This document shows positions 1 to 8,377 of a stretch of DNA of 20,704 bases, in pieces. This DNA is from Candidatus Cloacimonetes bacterium 4572_55 (lineage in GTDB: Bacteria > 4572-55), in NCBI GenBank assembly GCA_002084765.1, contig NBMB01000049.1:1-20704 (forward strand), in the 5' to 3' direction. The notes below the pieces were generated by a model, which saw only the letters and a list, made by a program, of their open reading frames with translations, was not told the origin of the DNA and did not search any database. Position numbers and translations under genes: made by a program. Numbering within the stretch: position 1 is the first letter of the stretch; each line of letters opens with the position of its first letter.

Positions 1-105
1 AACTTGTGTAATCGCCGAGGTCAACGTTGTCTTACCGTGATCCACATGGCCAATTGTTCCCACATTGACATGCGGCTTAGTTCTATTAAATTTTTCCTTA
101 GCCAC
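1..105 (-). CDS. tuf: Elongation factor Tu, N-terminal fragment (cut by window edge)
   Basis: Only the first 35 codons are inside the window; the gene continues beyond base 1. The translation [20 protein letters not shown] is the canonical EF-Tu N-terminus, and the P-loop GHVDHGKT follows at residues 19-26. EF-Tu is the GTPase that delivers aminoacyl-tRNA to the ribosome. The start is a GTG at 103-105, preceded by a perfect AGGAGG ribosome binding site at 111-116, five bases upstream; no in-frame ATG competes. It lies 21 bases downstream of fusA and is the last visible gene of the str operon (rpsL-rpsG-fusA-tuf). Identity is certain from this N-terminus; nothing can be said about the rest of the protein. 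Confidence 0.95.
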   Translation of the reverse strand, partial: MAKEKFNRTKPHVNVGTIGHVDHGKTTLTSAITQV

Positions 106-126
106 CTACTTCCTCCTATTGACCTT

Positions 127-2217
127 TCAGTCTATATAAAATCCTCTTACTTTTGCTATAATAATTTTCGCCGAGGCTTCCGGAACTCGCTCATAGCGAG
201 AAAATTCCATCGAATAAATAGCGCGTCCTTGAGTTTGCGATCGAAGATCCGTCGCATAACCGAACATTTCGACTAAAGGGGCAATCGCTGAGATTGCCTG
301 ACCGTTCCGTCTTGGCTCCATGCCTTCGATCTTTCCTCGTCGGGTGCTGATATCGCCGATCACATCGCCCAGATAGAGATCAGGAACGATAACCTCGATC
401 TGCACCATCGGCTCCAGAAGGACGGGATTGGCTTTTTTTGCCGCATCCTGAAGCGCTTGCGAACCGGCTATTCGGAACGCGATTTCCGAGGAATCCACAG
501 AGTGAAAAGAGCCGTCAACCAGGGTAGTTTTCAAGTCGACCAATTGATACCCGGCGAGTACTCCGCCCTCTAAAGCTTGTCGAATTCCGAATTCTACAGC
601 GGGAATAAATTCTTTTGGTATGGCTCCGCCGACGATTTTATTCTCAAAGATAAATCCCTCGCCGGGGTTGAGAGGGTCAACCTCAATCTTACAATGACCG
701 TACTGACCCCTGCCCCCGGTTTGTCGAATAAAACGGCCGACCCCTTTAGCAGATTTGGACAATGTTTCTCGGTAGGCTACCTGAGGTTTGCCTACATTGG
801 CATGAACTTTAAAATCTCGAAGTAACCGATCCACAATAATCTCAAGATGCAACTCTCCCATACCGGCAATGATAGTCTGACCCGTATCGTCATCAGTTCG
901 CACTTGAAATGTGGGATCCTCATCGGATAATTTCCCCAATGAATTGCCTAAGCGATCCTGATCCGCTTTTGTCTTTGGCTCGATGGCAACCGAAATAACC
1001 GGTTGCGGGAAATTCATGGATTCAAGAATTATTGGTGCCTTGGGATCACACAATGTATGACCGGTTTTGACCTGCCGCAACCCCACTGCCGCGGCTATAT
1101 CTCCCGAGTAAACCACGTCTCGGTCTTCTCTTTTATTTGCATGGAGTTGCAGAATTCGACCAACTCGTTCTTTCTTACCTGTGTTGGCGTTCAGCGTCTG
1201 ATCGCCGGATTTTAGCATGCCAGAATAAACCCGAAAGTATGTCAATTTTCCGACATGGGGATCTGTCATCAGCTTAAATGCAAGACCTGCAAAGGGTTGA
1301 TCGTCGGTCGGTTTTCTCTCTATCAGCTCGTCGGTCTTTACGTCAATCCCTTTTATCGGCGGCACGTCAACAGGCGAGGGGAGGTAGTCGATAACAACAT
1401 CAAGCAGTTTTTGAACGCCTTTATTCTTAAAAGCTGTACCGCACAAAACCGGAATAATCCCGCAGGATATGGTTGCGTCTCGAAGAGGGCGTTTGAGGTC
1501 TTCAATCGGAATCTCTTCTCCCTCAAGGTATTTAGTCATCAATTCGTCATCAAAATCCGACAGTGCTTCTACCAACTTTTCCCGATGATACTCGGCGTCC
1601 TCGAGCAAATCCTCAGGAATTTCCACTTCGTGATATGCCACCCCAAGAGTCTCTTCGTCGTAAATAATCGCCTTCATCGAAACAAGATCGATCTGACCGA
1701 CGAAACCGCTTTCAACTCCAATTGGTAATTGAATCGGCACTACATGAGCACCAAGTCGTTCCCTCATCATATTTACGGTTCTATTAAAATCGGCTCCAAC
1801 TCGATCCATCTTGTTAATAAAGGCGATTCTCGGTACTTTATATTGATCAGCTTGCCGCCATACGGTTTCCGATTGAGGCTCAACGCCTCCTACTGCGCAA
1901 AATAATGCAATCGCTCCGTCCAAAACCCGTAACGACCGCTCAACTTCCGCTGTAAAATCAACATGCCCGGGGGTATCAATGATATTTATTCGGTGATCTT
2001 TCCAAAAGCAGGTGGTCGCGGCGGAGGTAATCGTAATGCCGCGCTCTCGTTCTTGCTGCATCCAATCCATCGTAGCAGCACCGTCATGAACCTCCCCCAT
2101 ACGATGCACGCGCCCTGTATAGAAGAGAATGCGCTCAGTGGTGGTGGTTTTACCAGCGTCGATGTGCGCCATGATACCAATATTTCTGGTCTTTTCTAAC
2201 GGAAATTTGCGGCTCAC
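127..2217 (-). CDS. fusA: Elongation factor G
   Basis: EF-G is the GTPase that drives ribosomal translocation and, with RRF, ribosome recycling. The product is 696 residues, the usual length for bacterial EF-G. The G-domain motifs are intact: AHIDAGKT at 17-24, switch-region RGITI at 59-63, DTPGH at 81-85 and NKMD at 135-138. The C-terminal domain ends with the typical [16 protein letters not shown] stretch. The start is GTG (2215-2217), with an AAGAGGA-type ribosome binding site about 7 bases upstream; starting here gives the standard N-terminus [20 protein letters not shown]. It is third in the str operon, 42 bases after rpsG and 21 bases before tuf. No unusual substitution was seen in the G motifs. 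Confidence 0.98.
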   Translation of the reverse strand: MSRKFPLEKTRNIGIMAHIDAGKTTTTERILFYTGRVHRMGEVHDGAATMDWMQQERERGITITSAATTCFWKDHRINIIDTPGHVDFTAEVERSLRVLDGAIALFCAVGGVEPQSETVWRQADQYKVPRIAFINKMDRVGADFNRTVNMMRERLGAHVVPIQLPIGVESGFVGQIDLVSMKAIIYDEETLGVAYHEVEIPEDLLEDAEYHREKLVEALSDFDDELMTKYLEGEEIPIEDLKRPLRDATISCGIIPVLCGTAFKNKGVQKLLDVVIDYLPSPVDVPPIKGIDVKTDELIERKPTDDQPFAGLAFKLMTDPHVGKLTYFRVYSGMLKSGDQTLNANTGKKERVGRILQLHANKREDRDVVYSGDIAAAVGLRQVKTGHTLCDPKAPIILESMNFPQPVISVAIEPKTKADQDRLGNSLGKLSDEDPTFQVRTDDDTGQTIIAGMGELHLEIIVDRLLRDFKVHANVGKPQVAYRETLSKSAKGVGRFIRQTGGRGQYGHCKIEVDPLNPGEGFIFENKIVGGAIPKEFIPAVEFGIRQALEGGVLAGYQLVDLKTTLVDGSFHSVDSSEIAFRIAGSQALQDAAKKANPVLLEPMVQIEVIVPDLYLGDVIGDISTRRGKIEGMEPRRNGQAISAIAPLVEMFGYATDLRSQTQGRAIYSMEFSRYERVPEASAKIIIAKVRGFYID

Positions 2218-2259
2218 GACGATGTCCTCTTAATACCGAAATATAATTCCCGAACAATT

Positions 2260-2730
2260 TTACCAAACATAATGGGAAAACGCCCGGTTTGCCTCAGCCA
2301 TTCGGTGAGTATCGTCTTTTTTCTTGATTGCCCCGCCTTCGTTTTTGGAAGCTGCTATCAGCTCATTTGCCAGCCGCTCGGCCATTGTATGTTCGTGCCG
2401 ACTGCGTGCACACCCTACAAGCCATCGGATCGCCAGAGAGGCGCGGCGGGCAGGTCTCACTTCTATAGGAACCTGATATGTGGCACCACCAACACGGCGA
2501 GATTTTACCTCCAAAACGGGCCTGACATTATTGAGAGCTGTCTTAAAAACATCGATACCAGGATTTCCGGTCTTTTTTTCAATGGAGTTGAGCGCGCCAT
2601 AAAATATCTTCTCGGCTATACTCCGCTTTCCACCCTTTAATAGGCCATTAATAAATTTTGTCACGATAACGCTGTTATACAGCGGATCCGGCAACGATTC
2701 TCTTTTTACAGCAGACTTTCTTCTTGGCAT
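2260..2730 (-). CDS. rpsG: 30S ribosomal protein S7
   Basis: S7 is a primary 16S rRNA-binding protein that nucleates assembly of the 30S head. The 156-residue product has the normal bacterial length and starts [20 protein letters not shown]. It contains the conserved [25 protein letters not shown] region (about residues 80-105) and a C-terminal [17 protein letters not shown]. The start is ATG at 2728-2730, with an AGGA site about 9 bases upstream. It is the second gene of the str operon, 89 bases downstream of rpsL. In E. coli S7 autoregulates this operon by binding the rpsL-rpsG spacer; the 89-base spacer here could hold a comparable structure, but I did not identify one. Confidence 0.98.
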   Translation of the reverse strand: MPRRKSAVKRESLPDPLYNSVIVTKFINGLLKGGKRSIAEKIFYGALNSIEKKTGNPGIDVFKTALNNVRPVLEVKSRRVGGATYQVPIEVRPARRASLAIRWLVGCARSRHEHTMAERLANELIAASKNEGGAIKKKDDTHRMAEANRAFSHYVW

Positions 2731-2819
2731 GAACTAATCCTACCCTATCTAAAACGTACATATATCTAAAACTTAATAAAAATATACAACTCCACTTTTG
2801 CAACGTATCTTGCAAGCAA

Positions 2820-3197
2820 TTATTTTTTCTTTTTTCGTTTTGCGCCGTATTTTGAGCGGGATTGATTCCTATCGCTTACACCGGCAGTGTCCAGCGCGCC
2901 TCGAACAACATGATAACGCACACCAGGCAAATCTTTCACACGTCCACCGCGAATCAAAACAATAGAGTGCTCCTGTAAATTATGACCCTCACCCGGAATA
3001 TAGGTTGTGACTTCTATCCCGTTTGTCAAGCGCACACGAGCCACTTTACGTAAGGCAGAGTTCGGCTTCTTCGGAGTCGAAGTATAGACACGGGTGCACA
3101 CTCCTCTTTTTTGCGGGCATCGCCCTAAAGCAGGAGCTTTGGTCTTCTTAATAATTTTTTTTCGACCTTTTCTTATTAACTGATTAATTGTCGGCAC
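2820..3197 (-). CDS. rpsL: 30S ribosomal protein S12
   Basis: S12 is the decoding-centre protein of the 30S subunit. The open frame extends upstream to 3293, but the conserved N-terminus (M)[13 protein letters not shown] begins at the GTG at 3195-3197, which has a GGGGAAG-like ribosome binding site about 6 bases upstream. That start gives 125 residues, the family's usual size. Motifs [11 protein letters not shown] (41-51), [13 protein letters not shown] (84-96) and a lysine-rich tail are all present. K43 and K88, the residues classically altered in streptomycin resistance, are wild type, and D89, the usual site of methylthiolation, is present. It is first in the operon, and the promoter lies within the preceding 80 bases. 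Confidence 0.97.
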   Translation of the reverse strand: MPTINQLIRKGRKKIIKKTKAPALGRCPQKRGVCTRVYTSTPKKPNSALRKVARVRLTNGIEVTTYIPGEGHNLQEHSIVLIRGGRVKDLPGVRYHVVRGALDTAGVSDRNQSRSKYGAKRKKKK

Positions 3198-3250
3198 GTT
3201 ATCTTCCCCATATAGACACAGAAAATTTTCATCAAAAATAACAGAACCTG

Positions 3251-3278
3251 AAGATATGATATAAATTAATTTTGTCAA
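3251..3278 (-). promoter_or_regulatory. Probable sigma70-type promoter of the str operon
   Basis: Reading the minus strand, a perfect -35 TTGACA (3273-3278) is followed after 16 bases by TATCTT (3251-3256), a four-of-six match to the -10 consensus. It lies between the uppS terminator and the rpsL start and would give a leader of about 45 bases. It is the best promoter-like pair in this spacer. A database of mapped starts for this group would be needed to prove it. Confidence 0.55.
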
Positions 3279-3329
3279 GATTTTTTTTAACAAATTCTCT
3301 TCTTTTATGTCGCATCCTCTGTTTTGTAT

Positions 3330-3365
3330 AAAAAAAAAGACATCGCTCTAAATAGACCGATGTCT
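3330..3365 (-). terminator. Rho-independent terminator downstream of uppS
   Basis: The 8-bp arms AGACATCG (3338-3345) and CGATGTCT (3358-3365) form a perfect stem with a 12-base loop. On the minus strand the stem is followed by a run of nine T (3330-3338). This is a standard intrinsic terminator for transcription coming from uppS, 208 bases beyond its stop codon. It insulates the str operon promoter, which begins about 50 bases further on. The 208 bases between the uppS stop and this hairpin hold nothing I can recognise. Confidence 0.8.
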
Positions 3366-3573
3366 CTATATCCTAATAAATATCAAATAGTTATTTTATG
3401 TTATATCGATTTTCGCTATTTCAGCGCCATGAATGTAAAGTTAGGAAAAATGCGCAGGCTTATCCCTACGAATTTTGAAATCAGATCAGCAAGTGTAGGG
3501 AGAACAGAGGTGGTTGTTCAAATTTTTGTGATTACTATTGTCTGACTGTCTGGCAAAAAACGCTTCAAATTTC

Positions 3574-4377
3574 CTATTTACCAAATCGCCTTTTACGGCT
3601 GCTGAAATCACGAATCGCCCGCAACAGATCAATTTTTCGGAAAGCCGGCCAATAGGTTTCGCAAAAATAATACTCAGAATAAGCGGACTGCCACAGAAGA
3701 AATCCGCTCAGCCGAATCTCCCCGCTTGTGCGGACAATCAAGTCTGGATCAGGCAAATCAGATGTATATAGATGTGGTGTTATCTTCTGGACATTCAACT
3801 CCTTGATGACGCTGTCGATATTTTTTCCCTCTTCCAATTCCGATAAAAAATGCTGTCGAAAAGCGTCTACGATTTCCTCTCGTCCCCCATACGCTACCGC
3901 CACATTGAGGATAAATTGGTTATAATCCTTTGTCGCCTCCTCCGCGTTGTGAATCGCTTGTTGCAAGCTGTCCGGCAGCAACTCGGTTCGTCCCATAGAG
4001 CGCACTTTTATTTGATTGTCATGCAAATCTTTATTGTGAGCCAACTCGATCATCTTACGCTCGATCACATCCAGAATGGCGACAACTTCGCTTTCTTCCC
4101 TGTTGAAATTATCTAAAGAAAAAACCCAGATCGATACAATCTTGACACCCAATTCTCGGCACCAATTCAGCGATTCCTCCAGCTTGTTCGCTCCGTGATC
4201 ATGCCCTTTTGCGATATTCGCAAACCCCTGTTCACGCGCAAACCGGCGATTCCCGTCCAAAATGATCCCTATATGAGCGGGAATATGCCAATGCCGAGAC
4301 TTTCTCTCCAATCGTTTTTGATAGACCAAGTAAAAAGTCGACTTGATCGTTTCCTTAGTAATATTCCATAATTTCAC
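3574..4377 (-). CDS. uppS: Isoprenyl (undecaprenyl diphosphate) synthase
   Basis: This cis-prenyltransferase condenses isopentenyl diphosphate units onto farnesyl diphosphate to make the C55 lipid carrier for peptidoglycan and surface glycans. The signature HIGIILDGNRRFAREQG (residues 35-51, catalytic Asp41), GHDHGANKLEE, and the substrate-binding RTSGEIRLSGFLLWQSAYSEYYF followed by WPAF are all present. Position 44 is Arg where the common form DGNGRWA has Gly; DGNRRWA-type variants are known in the family. The open frame reaches a TTG at 4401, but I prefer GTG at 4375-4377, which has AGGA 9 bases upstream; this gives 267 residues. Even so, about 30 residues precede the core domain, slightly more than usual. 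It is divergent from the glycosyltransferase cluster and ends at its own terminator (3330-3365). The exact chain length of the product is not predictable. Confidence 0.93.
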   Translation of the reverse strand: MKLWNITKETIKSTFYLVYQKRLERKSRHWHIPAHIGIILDGNRRFAREQGFANIAKGHDHGANKLEESLNWCRELGVKIVSIWVFSLDNFNREESEVVAILDVIERKMIELAHNKDLHDNQIKVRSMGRTELLPDSLQQAIHNAEEATKDYNQFILNVAVAYGGREEIVDAFRQHFLSELEEGKNIDSVIKELNVQKITPHLYTSDLPDPDLIVRTSGEIRLSGFLLWQSAYSEYYFCETYWPAFRKIDLLRAIRDFSSRKRRFGK

Positions 4378-4556
4378 TATACAGCATCCTAACCCGGACA
4401 AGCCGGAATCAAAAAATTGATACGAAAAACACCCTAATTTTAAAAGCGTTCCTTTTCCCGCCTATCGCAAACCCCAAGTTCGATACAAGGGGAAGAGAGG
4501 CGACCCCTTCATAAATGGGACTTTTTCTTTTGACTATTTTTGAAAATTGACGTATG

Positions 4557-4585
4557 TTGAGACGGGAAAAAGGTTGAATTATAAA
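4557..4585 (+). promoter_or_regulatory. Predicted sigma70-type promoter of the glycan cluster
   Basis: TTGAGA (4557-4562) and TATAAA (4580-4585) are separated by exactly 17 bases, close to the consensus pair. Transcription would start near 4592, so the 10-bp inverted repeat that follows (4594-4641) would lie entirely in the untranslated leader of the GT4 gene. The rest of the uppS/GT4 divergent spacer is AT-rich and shows no other gene. Confidence 0.6.
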
Positions 4586-4593
4586 AATAACGA

Positions 4594-4641
4594 TAACTAT
4601 TCAGGTTTCCATGGTTCCATGAATGAACGGATGAATAGTTA
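4594..4641 (+). repeat. 10-bp perfect inverted repeat in the leader of the GT4 gene
   Basis: TAACTATTCA (4594-4603) is matched by TGAATAGTTA (4632-4641), with a 28-base interior that contains the palindrome CCATGG (4609-4614). It starts about two bases after the predicted transcription start and ends 15 bases before the AAGGA ribosome binding site. It could be an operator for a dimeric repressor or an RNA stem-loop in the leader. There is no T run, so it is not an ordinary terminator. Confidence 0.5.
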
Positions 4642-4665
4642 CAAATAACGACCATAAGGAATAAT

Positions 4666-5817
4666 ATGAAAATATTGTTGATCGAATATCGAGATATTAC
4701 CCATCCTGAAGCTGGCGGAGCCGAGTTGATCTTGTTTGAGATTTTTAGTCAGATCGTGCAAGCCGGTCATCAGGTGGACTATCTCTGTTGCCAGTATGCC
4801 GGCGCAAAACCGGAGGAGATCATACAAGGTATCAGGGTTATAAGACGGGGGATCAGCCAGCTTGTGTTCAATTTTACTGTGCCTATCGTTTATTTTAGGG
4901 AGATTAAAAAAAATAAGTATCACATTATTATCGAAGGGATTGATAAATTGCCTTTTTATATGCCACTGTTCGAGAGAAATACCCCGACCTTGTGCATTAT
5001 TCCTCATCTGTTCGGAAAAGCTATTTTTAAAGAGGTCCCTTTTATATTTGGAGCTTATGTGTATTCTTATGAATTGCTGATCCCTCATGTTTATAAAAGC
5101 AGCTATTTTTCCGCGTTATCCAAAAGCACAGAGGCTGATCTCATCGCACGCGGATTGCCGCCAGAGCAGGTTCGGGTGATTTATACTGGTCTGACGCAAG
5201 CAGACTACAGCGCGCCTCATACGCATCCCTTGTCGGATCATCCGATTGTGATCTATCTGGGACGGATCAAAAAATATAAAGGGGTAGATTTGGGCATGAA
5301 GGCAATAAAAAAATTACAGGAAAAATACCCCAATATTGAATATCAGATCGTCGGGTCCGGCGATTATGTCGCGGACCTTAAGCAACTTGCCGCGGAGCTT
5401 GATCTTGATAAAAATGTCTCATTCTTGGGCGTGAAAACCGGAGCGGAAAAGACAGAACTCCTACAAAAAGCGAATGTGCTGATCTACGCTTCCCCAAAAG
5501 AGGGTTGGGGACTCTCCGTGATCGAGGCGAACGCGTGCGGAACACCTGTCGTCGCTAGCAACTCCCCGGGTTTGCGAGAGTCGGTAGTGGATGGAGAGAC
5601 CGGCTTTCTGACCCCGCATGGCGATACGGACGCGCTCGCAGAAAAAATTGATCTGCTCCTCTCTGATCCTGATTTATATGACCAAATGCGGGAAAAAGCG
5701 ATACAATGGGGACAATCCTTCAGTTGGGAACGCGCCGCGGAAGAGACGCTGGACTTGATCCGTCACGCTATCGAGGTTAAAAATGAGATAAAAGTAAGGA
5801 ACGGCGGTTATGAATAG
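4666..5817 (+). CDS. Glycosyltransferase family 4 (GT-B fold)
   Basis: Likely transfers a nucleotide-activated sugar to a lipid carrier or growing glycan at the cytoplasmic membrane face. The 383 residues show an N-terminal GT-B half with the acceptor-side loop HPEAGGAE (13-20). The C-terminal Glycos_transf_1 half has YLGRIKKYKGVD (197-208), an IVGSGD segment (228-233), and the donor-binding PKEGWGLSVIEANACGTPVVAS (277-298) with the EX7E pair Glu279/Glu287. The ATG start has AAGGA 5 bases upstream. The sugar and acceptor cannot be predicted. It is the first gene of a tightly packed operon: its stop overlaps the aspartokinase start by 8 bases, which suggests translational coupling. Confidence 0.9.
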   Translation: MKILLIEYRDITHPEAGGAELILFEIFSQIVQAGHQVDYLCCQYAGAKPEEIIQGIRVIRRGISQLVFNFTVPIVYFREIKKNKYHIIIEGIDKLPFYMPLFERNTPTLCIIPHLFGKAIFKEVPFIFGAYVYSYELLIPHVYKSSYFSALSKSTEADLIARGLPPEQVRVIYTGLTQADYSAPHTHPLSDHPIVIYLGRIKKYKGVDLGMKAIKKLQEKYPNIEYQIVGSGDYVADLKQLAAELDLDKNVSFLGVKTGAEKTELLQKANVLIYASPKEGWGLSVIEANACGTPVVASNSPGLRESVVDGETGFLTPHGDTDALAEKIDLLLSDPDLYDQMREKAIQWGQSFSWERAAEETLDLIRHAIEVKNEIKVRNGGYE

Positions 5818-7222
5818 GGTCACAGTGCTAAAATTCGGCGGGACATCTATCCAAGATGCGGCGGCGATCAGACGGGTAACGGATATTGTGGCTGGGCGAA
5901 AAAATGAGACGCTTGTGGCACTTTTTTCCGCGCTCAATCAGGCGACCAATACCCTGATCCGCGTCGCGAAGAAAAGCGCGCTCGGGGATATTGAGACGGC
6001 TCGGCGATTGCTGGACGGTCTTCTGAGCAGACATACCTCTCTCATCAACGAAGTGATTATCAACCCTTCCTCCCGCTCGCGGCTTTTGGAAAAAACGACC
6101 GATTATTTCCATGAGGCAAAAAATTTGGCGACCGGTCTCTCTTTGACGCGAGAATTCAGCCTGCGATCTCTGGACTACATAGTCGGTTTCGGAGAGCTCG
6201 CCTCGTCGGGGATTCTCACCGCGTCGCTGCAGGAGCGGGGAATCCCAGCCCAATGGGTGAACGCTCGAGAATGGATGGTCACTAACGATGATTTCGGTCA
6301 CGCCCATCCCGATATAAAAATCCTGCCGCGTCGCGCTCAAGAGCTATTTTTCCCGATATTGGAGCAGGGTATTATCCCCATAACTCAAGGCTTTATCGGC
6401 GCAACCGAAGAGAACGGGCAATATACCCCCACCACCCTGGGACTCGAAGGCTCCGACTATAGCGCGGCACTCCTCTCGTACGCTCTGGACGCCCAACACG
6501 TCGAAATTTGGACAGATGTTGACGGTATTTTGACATCTGATCCCCGAATTGTGTCAAAATCACAGCCAATCGCTTGTTTGAGCTATGAAGAAGCGGCTCA
6601 ATTGACCCTGTTCGGTCTAAAGGCACTGCATCCGAGCACGCTTTTGCCAGTCTCGGAAAAAAGGATTCCGTTGCGAGTCCGCAACAGTTTTCGGGCAAAA
6701 AGCCCCGGCACTTGGATTCTGCCTCATGAACAGATCAAAGAAACGCCCGCCCAATCAATCAAATCGATCACGTGTAAGAAAAACGTCACGAGAATCACCG
6801 TGCATGCGCCGCCGCATCATGTCCCGATCAGCTTTTTCGGATCGATATATGAGTTATTCAATAAATTTGACGTAACAATCGATTTGGTCACGACCGCCCA
6901 TCGTCACATATCCATGGCGTTCACGGAAACCGAGGAAACGGCTCACATGTTGCGAGAGTTGGAGATTTTTTCGCCATTTGTTATGCAAAGGAACAAGGCG
7001 ATTGTGACGCTTGTCGGAGATTTGGCGAGCCAACCTGGAAGCCTATTCGAGGCGATTTTCCGACAGGTTAGCGAGGATCGCATCTCGATGATCTGCTACG
7101 GGGCTTCCGACAACAGCCTCTCCTTTTTGACCTGCCGCGATCAAGCGGACTCGATCCTCAGAAATCTGCATCGTCATTTTTTCGAGACCGCCGAGGAAAT
7201 TCCGCAGGAAGTGAAAAGTTGA
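5810..7222 (+). CDS. lysC: Aspartate kinase (atypical, with C-terminal ACT domains)
   Basis: Aspartokinase phosphorylates the beta-carboxylate of aspartate, the first step to lysine, threonine, methionine and diaminopimelate. The 470 residues match the monofunctional LysC type: KFGGTS at 8-13, the ATN loop (45-47), GELASSG (129-135), the nucleotide-binding WTDVDGILTSDPR (234-246), FGLKALHPSTLLP (268-280), then two ACT regulatory domains (about 318-390 and 400-460), which suggests feedback control. The normally invariant G-R-x-G-S-D motif reads GLEGSD (211-216), so Leu212 stands where E. coli LysC has the aspartate-binding Arg198. The codon is CTC at 6443-6445, one base from an Arg codon. It overlaps the preceding GT4 gene by 8 bases and has a TAAGGA site inside that gene. 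The family is sure; normal aspartate kinase activity is not. Confidence 0.88.
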   Translation: MNRVTVLKFGGTSIQDAAAIRRVTDIVAGRKNETLVALFSALNQATNTLIRVAKKSALGDIETARRLLDGLLSRHTSLINEVIINPSSRSRLLEKTTDYFHEAKNLATGLSLTREFSLRSLDYIVGFGELASSGILTASLQERGIPAQWVNAREWMVTNDDFGHAHPDIKILPRRAQELFFPILEQGIIPITQGFIGATEENGQYTPTTLGLEGSDYSAALLSYALDAQHVEIWTDVDGILTSDPRIVSKSQPIACLSYEEAAQLTLFGLKALHPSTLLPVSEKRIPLRVRNSFRAKSPGTWILPHEQIKETPAQSIKSITCKKNVTRITVHAPPHHVPISFFGSIYELFNKFDVTIDLVTTAHRHISMAFTETEETAHMLRELEIFSPFVMQRNKAIVTLVGDLASQPGSLFEAIFRQVSEDRISMICYGASDNSLSFLTCRDQADSILRNLHRHFFETAEEIPQEVKS

Positions 7223-8178
7223 TGGAACCCTCTCAGATGAAAGCGTCGGTTATTATCCCCTGCTACAATGGACCCGAATTTATTCGTAGCTGCTTAGACT
7301 GCTTTCGTATTCAGACCCACCTCGATTTTGAGGTCGTTGTCGTGGACGACGGGTCGGATCATCCTCTGGATATCGATCCGGATACCTATCCATTCTCGCT
7401 GCGCATTCTCTCTCATCCGAAAAATCGAGGACGAGCCGCGGCTCGTAATACCGGAGTTCGGGCGGCTCGCAACGATCTGATCATTTTCCTGGACAGCGAT
7501 ATGATTGTTTCATCAGATTTTATCGCCGCGCATGTTGCCGCGCATGAGCTGGGAGAATGTGGAGCGATCGTCGGCGATATCCGGTTCACAGATCAATGGA
7601 GCGGACAGCCGTTGGCAAAATATTTCGATACAAGGGGAGCGGCAAAGCTCAAATCTGGTAAAGAAATCCCATACCGCTACTTTGTCACAGGAAACGCATC
7701 GACGCGCAAATCCCTATTGATCAGCATCGGTCTTTTTGACGAGGGATTCCCGAAATATGGCGGTGAAGACCTGGAGCTTGCTTGCCGACTCCACGAACAA
7801 GGCATCCGATTTGCCCATTGTCCCGCCGCGCGCTCCCTGCACGACGATTTACCGAGCATTGCGCGGCACCGCCGCCGCATGGAGGAATATGGGCGATACT
7901 GCCTACCCTATCTCGTGGAAAATCACCATTATGCCGCGGATTTTCTCAAACTGGAGTGGGCGGGTCACGGAGAGCAGCGACGTCTTTCGGCACGAATCAA
8001 ACAGCTCGCCGGAACTCTCTTCTTTCGACGCCCTATAATCACATTTTTGATCTTTCTTGTCAATTTTTTTCCTCTCACGCACGGATATTTGCCGCGAAAA
8101 TTTTCTTTTTTCCTTTTCGACGTCATCACTGGCGGAAGTTACCTGATTGGCTATCGTCGGAGTCTCATAGAGAAATAA
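7222..8178 (+). CDS. Glycosyltransferase family 2 (GT-A fold)
   Basis: A GT2 enzyme, probably adding a sugar to a surface glycan. The start is ATG at 7222-7224, overlapping the aspartokinase TGA by one base, with AGGAAG about 10 bases upstream; this gives 318 residues. The N-terminal GT-A domain has VIIPCYNG (9-17), VDDGSD (41-46), the metal-binding DSD (91-93), TGNAS (156-160) and GGEDLEL (180-186), the usual acceptor/catalytic-base region. The C-terminal stretch from about 268 is rich in aromatic and hydrophobic residues (RPIITFLIFLVNFFPL and KFSFFLFDVITGG), suggesting membrane association. It is the last gene of the GT4-aspartokinase-GT2 operon. Donor and acceptor are unknown. Confidence 0.9.
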   Translation: MEPSQMKASVIIPCYNGPEFIRSCLDCFRIQTHLDFEVVVVDDGSDHPLDIDPDTYPFSLRILSHPKNRGRAAARNTGVRAARNDLIIFLDSDMIVSSDFIAAHVAAHELGECGAIVGDIRFTDQWSGQPLAKYFDTRGAAKLKSGKEIPYRYFVTGNASTRKSLLISIGLFDEGFPKYGGEDLELACRLHEQGIRFAHCPAARSLHDDLPSIARHRRRMEEYGRYCLPYLVENHHYAADFLKLEWAGHGEQRRLSARIKQLAGTLFFRRPIITFLIFLVNFFPLTHGYLPRKFSFFLFDVITGGSYLIGYRRSLIEK

Positions 8179-8192
8179 TATGGATATAATTC

Positions 8193-8221
8193 TTGACAAA
8201 ATATAGCTAACAATTTATGAT
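8193..8221 (+). promoter_or_regulatory. Near-consensus sigma70-type promoter upstream of the methyltransferase
   Basis: A perfect TTGACA (8193-8198) and TATGAT (8216-8221) are separated by 17 bases. It begins 15 bases after the GT2 stop codon, so the methyltransferase and propeller genes can be transcribed separately from the GT operon. This is the best promoter match in the window. The predicted start (near 8228) leaves a leader of about 150 bases that overlaps a 49-codon open frame. Confidence 0.65.
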
Positions 8222-8366
8222 TGTTCGGCTTGTGTCAAAGAATCGGTTTCGAGATACAGAGTTCCAGATTATTCTGGATACAAAAAATATTCGTCTAACA
8301 GGTCACTTTGACCGAACCATCCAAACAACTATCCCCGAGCTTTTCTCAATCGCAAGAATCGAATAG
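8217..8366 (+). CDS. Small open reading frame of unknown function (doubtful gene)
   Basis: ATG at 8217 opens a 49-codon frame ending with TAG at 8364-8366; its stop codon runs into the AGGAGG of the methyltransferase. The product begins MIVRLVSKNRFRDTEFQIIL and has mixed, coding-like composition (for example TGHFDRTIQTTIPELFSIAR), but I recognise no family. The ATG falls inside the -10 element of the predicted promoter, so if that promoter is real, translation would have to start later, perhaps at the in-frame GTG at 8232. There is no convincing ribosome binding site. It could be a leader peptide, the remnant of a decayed gene, or chance. Confidence 0.25.
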   Translation: MIVRLVSKNRFRDTEFQIILDTKNIRLTGHFDRTIQTTIPELFSIARIE

Positions 8367-8377
8367 GAGGCGCAACT

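Noticed and set aside
1255-1728. Plus-strand open frame of 157 codons
   Set aside because: It lies wholly inside fusA on the opposite strand, has no recognisable content, and is a shadow of a certain gene.
3198-3293. N-terminally extended S12 starting at 3293
   Set aside because: The extra 32 residues are not part of S12, and the frame there overlaps the predicted promoter; the GTG at 3197 matches the conserved N-terminus.
3464-3500. CCCTAC/GTAGGG inverted repeat between uppS and its terminator
   Set aside because: Six base pairs with a 25-base loop is within chance expectation for AT-rich spacer DNA.
4470-4515. tRNA-like GTTCGAT with flanking CCCC/GGGG, and an AAGGGG/CCCCTT hairpin
   Set aside because: No acceptor or anticodon arms can be paired around it, and no clean T run follows the hairpin, so it is neither a tRNA nor a convincing terminator.
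5700-5810. Lysine riboswitch or leader regulating the aspartokinase
   Set aside because: The aspartokinase start overlaps the preceding glycosyltransferase gene, so there is no leader space for a riboswitch.
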